Below, in pieces: positions 1 through 7,976 of a stretch of DNA of 64,000 nucleotides (positions within the stretch are counted from its first letter, which is position 1; each line of letters starts with the position of its first letter). Below the pieces are notes generated by a model, which did not search any database, was not told the DNA's origin, and worked only from the letters and a program-made list of their open reading frames with translations. The position numbers and the translations under genes are program-made. The stretch comes from Bacteroidota bacterium (GTDB lineage Bacteria; Bacteroidota; Bacteroidia; Sphingobacteriales; Sphingobacteriaceae): assembly GCA_026224775.1 (NCBI GenBank), contig JAMFRP010000038.1, forward strand, positions 1 to 64,000, read 5' to 3'.

Positions 1-44
1 ATTATTTGACATAAGTTTGCCATCCTTTTTGCAATTTTACTTTT

Positions 45-686
45 ATGGCTATAGCATACCGCCAACGGGTTGATGATGACACTGAATTTGCCCTCTGGAA
101 AATAGAGGAAGAAGCAGATGAATTGTATAACCAGTTACAATTAGATGCCGACGAACAGGCTTATTTTGAACAGCTAAGCAAAGGCAAACGCCACTTGCAC
201 TGGCTGGGCACGCGTGTGCTGCTGCGCAAAATGTTGAATACTGACGCTTTTATCGACTGTAAGGTTGACTCGCATGGCAAGCCCTACCTGGTGAACCTGC
301 CGTTCCAGATCTCGATGAGCCATTCTTTTGATTATGCCGCGGTAATGATCAGTAAGAAAAGTCCGGTGGGGATTGATATTGAGCTGATAAAGGAAAAAGT
401 GGAGCGCATTGCCCACAAATTTATGCGCCCCGAAGAAATGGACTTTATTGCCACCAATGGAAACCGCATACCGCAGTTATATGTATGCTGGTGCGCGAAA
501 GAGGCGGTTTATAAATGCTACGGACAAAAAGAGGTATCATTTGTAAACAATATTTTATTGGAGCCATTTAAATTTGCGGAGCAAGGCACATTACAGGTTT
601 CGCTGGATAAAGAACCTCTAAAAAACGATTATAAGGTTGAATACATGCAGTATGAAGACTACATGATAGGATACGTAAAGGGCTGA
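45..686 (+). CDS. 4'-phosphopantetheinyl transferase superfamily protein
   Basis: The protein transfers the 4'-phosphopantetheine arm of CoA to a serine on carrier proteins. The Sfp/AcpS-type signatures are visible: SHS near residues 92-94, VGIDIE at 108-113 (Mg-binding acidic residues) and WCAKEAVYK at 149-157. At 213 residues it has the length of the Sfp-like class rather than the short AcpS class. The ATG start gives a complete N-terminus only 44 nt into the window. The gene is followed after 3 nt by lipB, so the two probably share a transcript; both act on carrier-protein chemistry (inference). The natural substrate, fatty-acid or secondary-metabolite carrier, cannot be told from sequence. 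Confidence 0.9.
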   Translation: MAIAYRQRVDDDTEFALWKIEEEADELYNQLQLDADEQAYFEQLSKGKRHLHWLGTRVLLRKMLNTDAFIDCKVDSHGKPYLVNLPFQISMSHSFDYAAVMISKKSPVGIDIELIKEKVERIAHKFMRPEEMDFIATNGNRIPQLYVCWCAKEAVYKCYGQKEVSFVNNILLEPFKFAEQGTLQVSLDKEPLKNDYKVEYMQYEDYMIGYVKG

Positions 687-689
687 TAA

Positions 690-1424
690 ATGAAAAACAA
701 ACAAGTTAAGCTTGAGGATTGGGGACTGATAGATTATCAGCAGGCATGGGATAAACAGGAGGAGATATTTAACAGCACCGTTAAGTTAAAAACGGAGATC
801 CGTAACAAGCAGGTTGCAGTTACAGCAGATTCATTACCCGTTGAGGATAATGATCTAACCCCAAATTATCTTATTTTCTGCGAGCACCCGCACGTATATA
901 CCCTGGGCAAGAGCGGCAAAGCTGAACATTTATTGCTTGATGAGCAGGGCTTAAAGGAAAAAAATGCTGTTTATTACCCTGTTAACCGCGGCGGCGATAT
1001 TACCTATCACGGCCCGGGGCAGATTGTATGTTACCCCATACTGGACCTGGATAATTTTTTCACCGATATACACCTATATTTAAGAAAGCTTGAAGAAGCG
1101 ATTATCCTTACCCTTGCTGAATTTGGTTTACAGGCAGGGCGCTATCCCGGCTATACCGGTGTTTGGTTTGATGCTGACAATGAAAAGGCCCGTAAGATAT
1201 GCGCCATGGGTGTACGCTGCAGCCGCTGGGTTACCATGCATGGCCTGGCACTAAACGTTAATACCAACCTGGATTATTTTAAAAACATGATTCCATGTGG
1301 TATTGATGATAAAGATGTAACCTCGATGGAGCGTGAGTTGGGAAGAAAAGTTGATATTAATGAAGTAAAAAAAATCCTTACACATCATATTTCCGTATTG
1401 TTTGATATGGAGATATCGATATGA
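690..1424 (+). CDS. lipB: Lipoyl(octanoyl) transferase LipB
   Basis: LipB moves octanoyl groups from acyl carrier protein onto lipoyl domains, the first step of endogenous lipoate synthesis. The family core is plain: RGGDITYHGPGQ at 100-111, K169 in the KICAMGV segment, and the acyl-accepting Cys203 in MIPCGI. The first ~60 residues are longer than in E. coli LipB, with an insert near residues 36-57 before the LIFCEHPHVYTLG core. It follows the phosphopantetheinyl transferase by 3 nt. Its stop overlaps the next start in an ATGA, suggesting translational coupling. The identification is secure. Confidence 0.95.
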   Translation: MKNKQVKLEDWGLIDYQQAWDKQEEIFNSTVKLKTEIRNKQVAVTADSLPVEDNDLTPNYLIFCEHPHVYTLGKSGKAEHLLLDEQGLKEKNAVYYPVNRGGDITYHGPGQIVCYPILDLDNFFTDIHLYLRKLEEAIILTLAEFGLQAGRYPGYTGVWFDADNEKARKICAMGVRCSRWVTMHGLALNVNTNLDYFKNMIPCGIDDKDVTSMERELGRKVDINEVKKILTHHISVLFDMEISI

Positions 1425-2152
1425 AAGTATTACAGATAATTTTAATTAGTCTTACTACGCTATTCGGCTGTAAAAAAAATGAGGCTAAACCTTCCGTTTA
1501 TACAGTAACTGATAACGTTAACCCAGTTAAAGCAATGACCACCGATTCCATTACTTATCTTGCTTTAGGAGATTCTTACACTATAGGCCAATCCGTACCG
1601 CAGGCGGAGTCATATCCATACCAGCTAACTGCTTCATTAAGTGCCGAAGGCTTTAAAACCCGCAACCCGGATATAATTGCAATAACCGGCTGGACAACCG
1701 ACGATCTGATTGATGCAATTGCGGCCAGCACATTTAAATCCAAACAATACAGTTTTGTAACCTTATTAATTGGGGTGAATGATCAGTATCAGGGTATGAG
1801 CCAGGCCAATTACACCATAAAATTTGCGCAGGTATTAAATACAGCCATCAGTTACGCGCAAGGCGATCCTAACCGGGTTTTTGTTTTATCGATACCGGAC
1901 TATGGTGTTACACCATTTGCAGACGGCAACGACGCGGTTATAGGCCCGCAGATAGATCAGTTTAATGCCATTAATGCAGCTATCAGCGCCAAAGCCGGCG
2001 TACATTATCTTAATATTACGGCAATCTCAAGGCTAGCTGCTAAAGATCCACTGTTAATTGCTTCGGATGGCTTGCATCCATCGGGCCTGATGTATACGCA
2101 ATGGGTAAGCATGCTTGAACCATTAGTTGCTACGCAGCTGAATAAGAAGTGA
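1421..2152 (+). CDS. SGNH/GDSL hydrolase family lipoprotein
   Basis: This is a predicted cell-envelope esterase of the SGNH fold. The N-terminus has a lipobox-like end at LFGC (Cys17), so it is probably lipidated after Sec export. The four SGNH blocks can be read: GDSY at 50-53 with nucleophile Ser52, Gly90 in ITGW (block II), GVND at 118-121 (block III Asn), and DGLHP at 216-220 carrying the Asp-His pair. It overlaps lipB by 4 nt. The substrate is unknown; acyl esters or sugar acetates are typical for the family. The start is fixed by the ATGA overlap and by the lipoprotein signal. Confidence 0.85.
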   Translation: MKVLQIILISLTTLFGCKKNEAKPSVYTVTDNVNPVKAMTTDSITYLALGDSYTIGQSVPQAESYPYQLTASLSAEGFKTRNPDIIAITGWTTDDLIDAIAASTFKSKQYSFVTLLIGVNDQYQGMSQANYTIKFAQVLNTAISYAQGDPNRVFVLSIPDYGVTPFADGNDAVIGPQIDQFNAINAAISAKAGVHYLNITAISRLAAKDPLLIASDGLHPSGLMYTQWVSMLEPLVATQLNKK

Positions 2153-2157
2153 TTTTT

Positions 2158-2182
2158 AGTCTTGAGTCTGAAGTCTTTAGTG
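2158..2182. repeat. AGTCTT-rich short repeat
   Basis: Just after the GDSL stop the sequence reads AGTCTTGAGTCTGAAGTCTT and then TAGTG, built of repeated AGTCT units. A similar run lies at 13625-13654 downstream of groEL. Both occupy 3' flanks of genes. Function unknown. Confidence 0.45.
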
Positions 2183-2196
2183 AAAAAACTGCTGCC

Positions 2197-2340
2197 CATT
2201 CAAGCGGCCACGCTTGAATGCTGAAAAAGGTTAGCGTCAACGCTAACGGATTATGAGTGCATGTTAATTTCGTATGCGTGGACGCTTACAAAAGCTTACG
2301 TGCAAGCATGGACGCTTGAACGGGCGGATGCCCACGCAGA
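2197..2340. repeat. Cluster of small GC-rich hairpin repeats
   Basis: The gene-free stretch holds several short palindromes. A perfect 10-bp stem CATTCAAGCG/CGCTTGAATG lies at 2197-2206/2211-2220 with a 4-nt loop. A perfect 8-bp stem GTTAGCGT/ACGCTAAC lies at 2230-2237/2240-2247. Further on are GCGTGGACGC, CAAGCATGGACGCTTG and GGGCGGATGCCC. All but the last share the pattern GCxxxxACGC, so they look like diverged copies of one small palindrome. They may act as transcript-end structures or be REP-like repeats. Confidence 0.6.
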
Positions 2341-2397
2341 AGAAAAATAATGCATATTCTTTGTATTTTTCTTAAATTCGTATAAAAGGATTATACC

Positions 2398-2607
2398 ATG
2401 AGTGTAATAAATTATCCATTGAGTAATGTGCAAATTGAGCTGATGAAATTATTCAGCACAAACCTTTCAGATAAAGAACTTATCGAATTAAAAGACCTGT
2501 TATCAAGATTTTATGCCGATAAAGCAATTTCTCAAGCTGATGCAATCTGGGATAAAAAAGGGTTCAGCAATGAAGACATGGAAAAATGGCTTAATCAAAA
2601 TTCCTAA
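2398..2607 (+). CDS. Small putative antitoxin paired with PIN toxin
   Basis: This 69-residue acidic protein contains a helical NLSDKELIELKDLLSRFYAD segment and a WDKKGFSNEDMEKWL tail. Small proteins of this type commonly precede PIN-family toxins of the next gene's class in Bacteroidota, where they are taken as antitoxins. It has no recognisable DNA-binding motif. An AAAGGA sequence lies about 10 nt before the ATG, one of the few Shine-Dalgarno-like sites in the window. It ends 5 nt before the PIN gene, so the pair is surely co-transcribed. The antitoxin role rests on gene order and size. Confidence 0.7.
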   Translation: MSVINYPLSNVQIELMKLFSTNLSDKELIELKDLLSRFYADKAISQADAIWDKKGFSNEDMEKWLNQNS

Positions 2608-2612
2608 TTATT

Positions 2613-3032
2613 GTGCTAGTTGTAATTGACACCAATGTATTATTAGTTTCTATTTCTTCAAGATCAAAATATCATTGGCTTTACCAACTTATAATAGACA
2701 AGAAAATACAGGTAGCATTCACTCATGATATTCTTAGTGAATATGAAGAGCAAATCGGATTACACTGGCATCCCGATGTTGCAACTAATCTTACCCGTTC
2801 ATTAACCGAACTCTCAACTGCTTTCTTAATTACAATTTACTACAATCTTCAACTGATCACTGCTGAAATAGATGACAATAAATTTGTTGATTGTGCTTTT
2901 GCAGCAAATGCCGATTTCATTCTCACAAATGACAGCCATTTCAATATTTTAAAAACTATTGATTTCCCATCTATCCCTACACTTCGTTTGGATGAATTTC
3001 ATGAGTTATTAAAAAAAGCTAATGTGTTGTAA
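2613..3032 (+). CDS. PIN-domain toxin-antitoxin toxin component
   Basis: The 139-residue protein belongs to the PIN nuclease class annotated as putative toxin-antitoxin toxin component, PIN family. Conserved acidic positions are visible: Asp6 in VVIDTNVL, the Glu residues of the LSEYEEQ segment, and the Asp residues of DDNKFVDCAFAANADFILTND. These normally bind Mg for RNA cleavage. Translation begins at GTG, 5 nt after the preceding small gene. The reading frame is complete with all catalytic acids present, so the toxin could be active. The cellular RNA target cannot be inferred. Confidence 0.82.
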   Translation: MLVVIDTNVLLVSISSRSKYHWLYQLIIDKKIQVAFTHDILSEYEEQIGLHWHPDVATNLTRSLTELSTAFLITIYYNLQLITAEIDDNKFVDCAFAANADFILTNDSHFNILKTIDFPSIPTLRLDEFHELLKKANVL

Positions 3033-3094
3033 AAAAATCCACATTACACGCCCGCCCATTTTTTTCTTATTCCCCCCTTCAGGGGGTTAGGGAG

Positions 3095-4522
3095 CTAACA
3101 CTCAGGCAAACTCAACGGTATATTTATTGCCAGGCCACCATCAGATGTTTCCTTGTATTTTGAGTTCATATCCTGCGCGGTTTGCCACATGGTGCGTACT
3201 ACAGCATCCAGACTTACCTTGGCATTTTCAGGGTTACTTTGCAGGGCCAATTGCGATGCGGTTATAGCCTTTATAGCGCCCATGGTGTTACGCTCAATGC
3301 AGGGCACCTGTACCAGGCCGCCTATCGGGTCGCAAGTTAGGCCGAGGTGATGCTCCATGGCAATTTCGGCAGCCATTAAAACCTGGCGCTGTGTACCACC
3401 CAAACATTCTGTTAAAGCAGCAGCAGCCATCGCCGATGATACCCCGATCTCCGCCTGGCAACCACCCATAGCCGCCGATATAGTAGCACCCTTTTTAAAT
3501 ATACTCCCAATTTCCGACGCGGTAAACATAAAGCGGATCACCTTATCATCGGTATAGCCATCGCAAAAAGTTATGTAATATAACAGCACTGCCGGTATTA
3601 CGCCTGCTGCGCCATTGGTCGGGGCAGTAACCACCCTGCCGAACGAAGCATTTTCTTCATTTATGGCTAATGCAAAACAGCTTACCCAGTCCAGTATATT
3701 TTTAAAGCCCTCGCCGGTTTGGCGTATGGCTGTTACCCATTCATCAAAATTGCTGTAAGTATTTGTGCCGATGAGTTTTTTGTTAAGATTAGCCGCCCTG
3801 CGCGATACATTTAAGCCACCCGGCAAATTGCCCTTGGTATGACAGCCACGGAACATGCACTCCTTCATCACCCTGAAAATATTGAGCGCGCCTGCGCGCA
3901 CCTCATCTTCATTACGCCAGGCCAGCTCATTTTCCATCACCACTTCTGATATCTTGAGTCCGGTTTTCATGCACCAGTGCAGCAAATCATTGGCAGTATC
4001 AATCGGAAAAGGCAGGTCTACTTCAGTTTTCGATTGCCCCTGGTCGCCTTCCCTCACCACAAAGCCACCACCTATGGAATAAAATGTGGCCGATATAGCC
4101 CGATCGCCCATTAACAATGCCTGGAAGGTTACCGCGTTGGGGTGATAAGGCAAGCTTTCATTAAACAGGAACAGCAGATCATCATCTGTAACAAAGTTAA
4201 CCTCCTGCGTACCTCCCAATATCAATTTATGTGAGGTTTTTATATGGTTGATCTTATTGTCAATTTCGTTTACATCAAAGGTTACCGGGTCATCGCCGCT
4301 CAGGCCCAATAATACGGCAATATCGGTACCGTGCCCCTTGCCTGTTTTGGCGAGCGAGCCGTAGAGTAAGATCCGTACACCTTCAACCAATGGTAAAGCA
4401 TCTTGTTGCTCCAGTAGTTGTACAAACTGCTGCGCGGCACGCCAGGGGCCAAGTGTGTGCGAACTTGATGGCCCTATGCCAATCTTAAACATATCAAATA
4501 CGGATATCTGCTCTCTCTGCAT
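3095..4522 (-). CDS. sdaA: L-serine dehydratase (single-chain, iron-sulfur)
   Basis: The enzyme deaminates L-serine to pyruvate and ammonia using a 4Fe-4S cluster. The N-terminal (beta-type) domain begins with FDMFKIGIGPSSSHTLGPW. The C-terminal (alpha-type) domain contains VTAPTNGAAGVIPAVL, MGGCQAEIGVSSAMAA and GLTCDPIGGLVQVPCIERN, whose cysteines fit the cluster ligands. Both halves are fused in one 475-residue chain, as in E. coli SdaA. A TAATTTTG promoter box ends 4 nt before the ATG, so the mRNA is probably leaderless. It is transcribed away from the CD225 gene and stands alone. Confidence 0.95.
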   Translation of the reverse strand: MQREQISVFDMFKIGIGPSSSHTLGPWRAAQQFVQLLEQQDALPLVEGVRILLYGSLAKTGKGHGTDIAVLLGLSGDDPVTFDVNEIDNKINHIKTSHKLILGGTQEVNFVTDDDLLFLFNESLPYHPNAVTFQALLMGDRAISATFYSIGGGFVVREGDQGQSKTEVDLPFPIDTANDLLHWCMKTGLKISEVVMENELAWRNEDEVRAGALNIFRVMKECMFRGCHTKGNLPGGLNVSRRAANLNKKLIGTNTYSNFDEWVTAIRQTGEGFKNILDWVSCFALAINEENASFGRVVTAPTNGAAGVIPAVLLYYITFCDGYTDDKVIRFMFTASEIGSIFKKGATISAAMGGCQAEIGVSSAMAAAALTECLGGTQRQVLMAAEIAMEHHLGLTCDPIGGLVQVPCIERNTMGAIKAITASQLALQSNPENAKVSLDAVVRTMWQTAQDMNSKYKETSDGGLAINIPLSLPEC

Positions 4523-4526
4523 AGTT

Positions 4527-4534
4527 CAAAATTA
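4527..4534 (-). promoter_or_regulatory. Predicted -7 box (TAATTTTG) of sdaA
   Basis: On the minus strand the sequence is TAATTTTG-AACT-ATG. It fits the Bacteroidota -7 consensus TAnnTTTG exactly, with only 4 nt before the start codon. No clear -33 TTTG is visible at the expected distance. Confidence 0.6.
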
Positions 4535-4619
4535 CAATAGTATCCTGCTTTTGCCGATAATATTTTGATTATTGAGAATAGATTTTTACATTCAACTATA
4601 AATTAATCACTTATCACCA

Positions 4620-4916
4620 ATGGATCAAACAACACCTTTCGACCAAATGCCTCCTCTACGCCCGAAAAACTGGCTGGTTGAGTCTATTTTAGTTACCATT
4701 TTTTGCTGTCTGCCTTTTGGCATTGTAGGCATTATAAATGCAGCTTCTGTTAATAGCAAGTATGATTCCGGGGATTATGCCGGAGCATTATACTCTTCGC
4801 AACAAGCCGGCAAGTGGACCAAAATTGGATTTTTTACAGGTATTGCAGTAACGGTAATTTATTTAATTTTTGTTTTTACAGTAGGTATCAGCAGCTTTAT
4901 GCCGCATCATTCATAA
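4620..4916 (+). CDS. CD225/dispanin family membrane protein
   Basis: The 98-residue protein has the CD225 layout. A proline-rich N-terminus (PPLRPKNWLVES) is followed by a first membrane segment ILVTIFCCLPFGIVGIINA, a polar loop NSKYDSGDYAGALYSSQQA, and a second membrane helix near residues 72-92. Bacterial members are small inner-membrane proteins of unknown function, related in fold to eukaryotic IFITM proteins. It is immediately followed by a DUF2752 gene and lies divergent to sdaA. The pair borders the RDD-SpoIIM-MoxR region, but any working link is inference. Confidence 0.85.
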   Translation: MDQTTPFDQMPPLRPKNWLVESILVTIFCCLPFGIVGIINAASVNSKYDSGDYAGALYSSQQAGKWTKIGFFTGIAVTVIYLIFVFTVGISSFMPHHS

Positions 4917-5330
4917 ATGACATTAAAAAGAAACCTGTATTTTGCTTTAAGCGGGCTGTTATTAATTGCTTTAGCCATTATATATTACCTGTTTAACCCG
5001 GCAAAATATGGGTTTTTCCCAAAATGCCCTTTCCATACGCTTACGGGGTTGGATTGCCCCGGCTGTGGTTCGCAACGGGCCATATATAGTCTTTTACACG
5101 GCGATCTAAAGCAGGCGCTCTCCTACAATCTTTTATTAGTTATCAGCCTGCCTTTTCTACTGGTACAGCTTTCTTATAAGGTCAGGTCATTCATCCTTAA
5201 ACGGGATATCCGCTGGGCAATATTATACCATCCACTTACGCCTAAAATAATATTTGTTATAGTAATGATCTTCTGGATCGTGCGTAATATCCCGGCAACG
5301 CCGTTTAGTTATTTATCAGCAGATCACTAG
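4917..5330 (+). CDS. DUF2752 family membrane protein
   Basis: This is a 137-residue membrane protein with an N-terminal hydrophobic helix (residues 7-25) and the DUF2752 signature PKCPFHTLTGLDCPGCGSQR. That is followed by AIYSLLHGDLKQALSYN and two more hydrophobic stretches. The CPGCGxxR motif suggests metal binding or redox-active cysteines, but the family has no established function. Its ATG directly follows the CD225 stop codon. Its 3' end overlaps the convergent RDD gene by 26 bp. The start is constrained by the neighbour and looks firm. Confidence 0.88.
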   Translation: MTLKRNLYFALSGLLLIALAIIYYLFNPAKYGFFPKCPFHTLTGLDCPGCGSQRAIYSLLHGDLKQALSYNLLLVISLPFLLVQLSYKVRSFILKRDIRWAILYHPLTPKIIFVIVMIFWIVRNIPATPFSYLSADH

Positions 5331-6042
5331 ACGAGCTGATATGACTGTAATCCTTTATCAGGATTTGTAAAAACTGCATAGCGTTCATGTTCGGCGGCAG
5401 GGAAATAGATAAATGCTCCCGCATTTTATCGGCCATTGTATAAACCAGCACATCATTGCCCGATTTAAAATAATTGTTCATTACTTCATGTATCAGCTCA
5501 ATATCCTTATCGCTTAACTGGCTTGCCTGCGGAAATACGGGTTGATAGGTATCATCGGTAGTAGCAAAAGCAATATTATCCCTTTTTGTGCGTGGCGATG
5601 TTTTTATCACAGCTGTACCTGCAACCAGGTCACCCAGGCGCTGCCCTTTTTTTGATACTGCAACCGAAATTAACGCACATATACCACTGCTAATGCCAAA
5701 ATCAACCATCCTGAATAACCAGCGCAGCAGGTATTGGCTAAATCTTGGCCTTGTACCGTTTAAGCTAATCACCCTTATTTTCATGATACGTTTGCCGAGG
5801 CTTTGTCCGTTAAAAAAAGTTTCGCACAGCAGATCATAAAAAACATACAGCACTAAGATTGCAATAGGAAACACTGCCATGTAAGGTCCGGCCGAGAATA
5901 TTGACGCTACAATAATGCCAATAGCAAACAAGCCGATAAATATTCCGCAATCAATTAAGTACGCTAATATGCGTTCGCCTAAGCCGCCTATCTCATAATC
6001 GATATCAATATTCTGGGTGGTGCGTACACTTATAGTTTCCAT
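5305..6042 (-). CDS. RDD family membrane protein
   Basis: This is a 245-residue RDD-family protein. Its N-terminal part carries DYEIGGLGERILAYLIDCGI, followed by hydrophobic segments and the family motif GQSLGKRIMKIRV. A later KGQRLGDLVAGTAVI block and a cytoplasmic C-terminal tail of ~90 residues complete it. RDD proteins are poorly characterised; some act in ion or osmolyte transport. I place the start at the ATG at 6042, because a TATATTTG box ends 6 nt before it and would exclude the slightly longer TTG-started reading. It is divergent from the SpoIIM-like gene, as often seen in this Bacteroidota cluster. Confidence 0.88.
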   Translation of the reverse strand: METISVRTTQNIDIDYEIGGLGERILAYLIDCGIFIGLFAIGIIVASIFSAGPYMAVFPIAILVLYVFYDLLCETFFNGQSLGKRIMKIRVISLNGTRPRFSQYLLRWLFRMVDFGISSGICALISVAVSKKGQRLGDLVAGTAVIKTSPRTKRDNIAFATTDDTYQPVFPQASQLSDKDIELIHEVMNNYFKSGNDVLVYTMADKMREHLSISLPPNMNAMQFLQILIKDYSHISSSSDLLINN

Positions 6043-6048
6043 CTTTAA

Positions 6049-6056
6049 CAAATATA
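6049..6056 (-). promoter_or_regulatory. Predicted -7 box (TATATTTG) of RDD gene
   Basis: The minus strand reads TATATTTG-TTAAAG-ATG, an exact TAnnTTTG match with 6 nt to the start codon. It decides the start of the RDD gene and implies a leaderless transcript. No -33 box is obvious. Confidence 0.6.
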
Positions 6057-6129
6057 AAATTGTTATTGAAAATATTGTTGCAGATTAAATTTTTGTGAGT
6101 ATTTTGAACAAAAAACTAAGCCCTTATAA

Positions 6130-7107
6130 ATGCGCGAAGCCCTGTTTATTAAACAAAATACACAAAGGTGGAAAGACTATGAAAAACAACAAGCAAGCGA
6201 CCCCGATGAGCTTGCCGAATCTTTCATAAGTATTACCGACGATCTTGCGTATGCAAAAACATTTTATCCAAAATCAAATACTACAAAATATTTGAACGGA
6301 CTGGCTGCGGGCTTCCATCAATCTATCTACAAAAACCGTAAGGAGAAAACAAACAGGTTCATCACCTTTTGGAAATATGAGCTGCCGCTGATATTTTACA
6401 AGCACCGCAGGCAATTACTGTATTCCTTTTTATTCTTTTTTGTATTTAGCCTGATGGGATGGCTATCCGCAAAATACGACAGCACATTTCTGCGGGCGAT
6501 ACTGGGGAACGACTATGTAAACATGACCAATGAAAACATTGCCAAAGGCGACCCATTTGGGGTATATAAGCAGGGCGATTCATCACTCATGTTCCTGATG
6601 ATCGCATCAAACAATATAAAAGTTGAGCTATTAACATTTGTGATGGGTATTTTCCTGTCAGTAGGAACCATATACGAACTGATGTTCAACGGCATTATGA
6701 TGGGCTCATTTCAATACTACTTCTTTAGCAAAGGTTTGGGCCTGCAATCGGTATTGGTAATATGGCTGCACGGCACATTGGAGCTGTCATCCATTATTAT
6801 AGCAGGCGGGGCAGGGTTGATATTAGGCAACAGCATCCTTTTTCCAAAAACATTTACCCGCATGGTATCATTAAAAAACGCGGCAAAAGATGGCCTTAAA
6901 ATAGGCATCGGCCTTATACCTATATTTATTACGGCAGCATTTATTGAAAGCTTTTTAACACGCCGTACCGAAATGCCCATTTGGTTGAGTGGCAGCATAT
7001 TATTAAGTTCGCTGGCCTTTATTATTTGGTATGTTTTATTATACCCTGCTTATTTAAACCGAAAACTAACCCCTCAAAACCTAACCTTAGATGAACCCAC
7101 CTATTGA
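6130..7107 (+). CDS. Stage II sporulation protein M-like membrane protein
   Basis: This 325-residue integral membrane protein of the SpoIIM/DUF95 family has a cytoplasmic N-terminus opening MREALFIKQNTQRWKDYEKQ. About five hydrophobic helices follow from residue 95 onward, and the family core includes FNGIMMGSFQYYF and WLHGTLELSSIIIAGGAGL. Bacteroidota do not sporulate; outside Bacillus these proteins occur beside MoxR and DUF58 genes, as here, and their role is unknown. The next gene starts 17 nt before this one ends. It heads a six-gene rightward run to the DUF58 gene. Confidence 0.88.
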   Translation: MREALFIKQNTQRWKDYEKQQASDPDELAESFISITDDLAYAKTFYPKSNTTKYLNGLAAGFHQSIYKNRKEKTNRFITFWKYELPLIFYKHRRQLLYSFLFFFVFSLMGWLSAKYDSTFLRAILGNDYVNMTNENIAKGDPFGVYKQGDSSLMFLMIASNNIKVELLTFVMGIFLSVGTIYELMFNGIMMGSFQYYFFSKGLGLQSVLVIWLHGTLELSSIIIAGGAGLILGNSILFPKTFTRMVSLKNAAKDGLKIGIGLIPIFITAAFIESFLTRRTEMPIWLSGSILLSSLAFIIWYVLLYPAYLNRKLTPQNLTLDEPTY

Positions 7108-7972
7108 ATTAAGAAAAACGCGAGACTTTGGCCAGATCATTAATGATTCCTTTATATTTTTTAAGGAAAACTTTAAATCGCTGACTATCTCGTTACTCAT
7201 CATCACCGGTTTGTTTTTACTTGCCAGTGTTATATCAAACGTATTAACCTATGTGAGTATGAGTGATCTATATTCCGGTAGCTTTGCACGTTCGCCGGGA
7301 TTTACACACTACACTTCATCTTATATTATAAATACATTGATAAATGCATTTATTGCCCTTTTAACACAAGTGTTTATTCATCTTACAACTGTATGTTACA
7401 TTTCGGTTTACCTGCAAAAAGGTAATAAGCAGCCAACCTTTGACGAGGTATGGGGGTATTTTAAGTATTACTTTTTAAGAGCCGTAGGGAGTGGATTTTT
7501 AATTTTTCTACTACTATGCGTTGGTTTTGTAATGTGCTTTATACCAGGCATTTATTTAACACCTATTCTTTATCTTATCATCCCCATTATCGTTATTGAA
7601 AACTCTTCGTTTAAATATGCATTTAACAAAAGCTTTAAACTGATTAAGGACAACTGGTGGTTTACATTCGGGGTTCTTTTTGTTATGGGATTAATTGTAG
7701 GGATGGCGGCAGGTATTGCAAGCATACCAGCAACTATAATCAGTGTTGGTAGCGGTTTCCTGTCCTTAAAAAGTTTTACAATGCCTGTTTTTATTATTTG
7801 CAGTATACTGCGCGGGCTGATAATGATAGCGTATGCGTTGCCGTCAATTGCGATATGTATGTCTTATTTTACCCTGTCGGAGGAAAAAGAAGGCCTCGGA
7901 TTATTGAGTCGCATTGAAAACCTAGGTAAAAATGACAATACCGACACAGGCTTGCCTGCTGAGGAATATTAA
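7091..7972 (+). CDS. Multi-pass membrane protein of the MoxR cluster
   Basis: The 293-residue protein opens with a short cytoplasmic piece (ELRKTRDFGQIINDSFIFFKENFK) read as ELRKTRDFGQIINDS then FIFFKENFK, followed by about six hydrophobic segments and an acidic tail. The pattern resembles the membrane domain found with glycerophosphodiester phosphodiesterases, but I cannot assign a named family. Its ATG lies inside the end of the SpoIIM-like gene. The position between SpoIIM and DUF4129 is typical of Bacteroidota MoxR loci, so a role in the same membrane assembly is likely by association only. Confidence 0.75.
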   Translation: MNPPIELRKTRDFGQIINDSFIFFKENFKSLTISLLIITGLFLLASVISNVLTYVSMSDLYSGSFARSPGFTHYTSSYIINTLINAFIALLTQVFIHLTTVCYISVYLQKGNKQPTFDEVWGYFKYYFLRAVGSGFLIFLLLCVGFVMCFIPGIYLTPILYLIIPIIVIENSSFKYAFNKSFKLIKDNWWFTFGVLFVMGLIVGMAAGIASIPATIISVGSGFLSLKSFTMPVFIICSILRGLIMIAYALPSIAICMSYFTLSEEKEGLGLLSRIENLGKNDNTDTGLPAEEY

Positions 7973-7976
7973 ATAT

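Noticed and set aside
3072..3090. CCCCC-TTCA-GGGGG hairpin as the sdaA terminator
   Set aside because: Neither strand has a T-run after the short 5-bp stem; it is more likely a small repeat.
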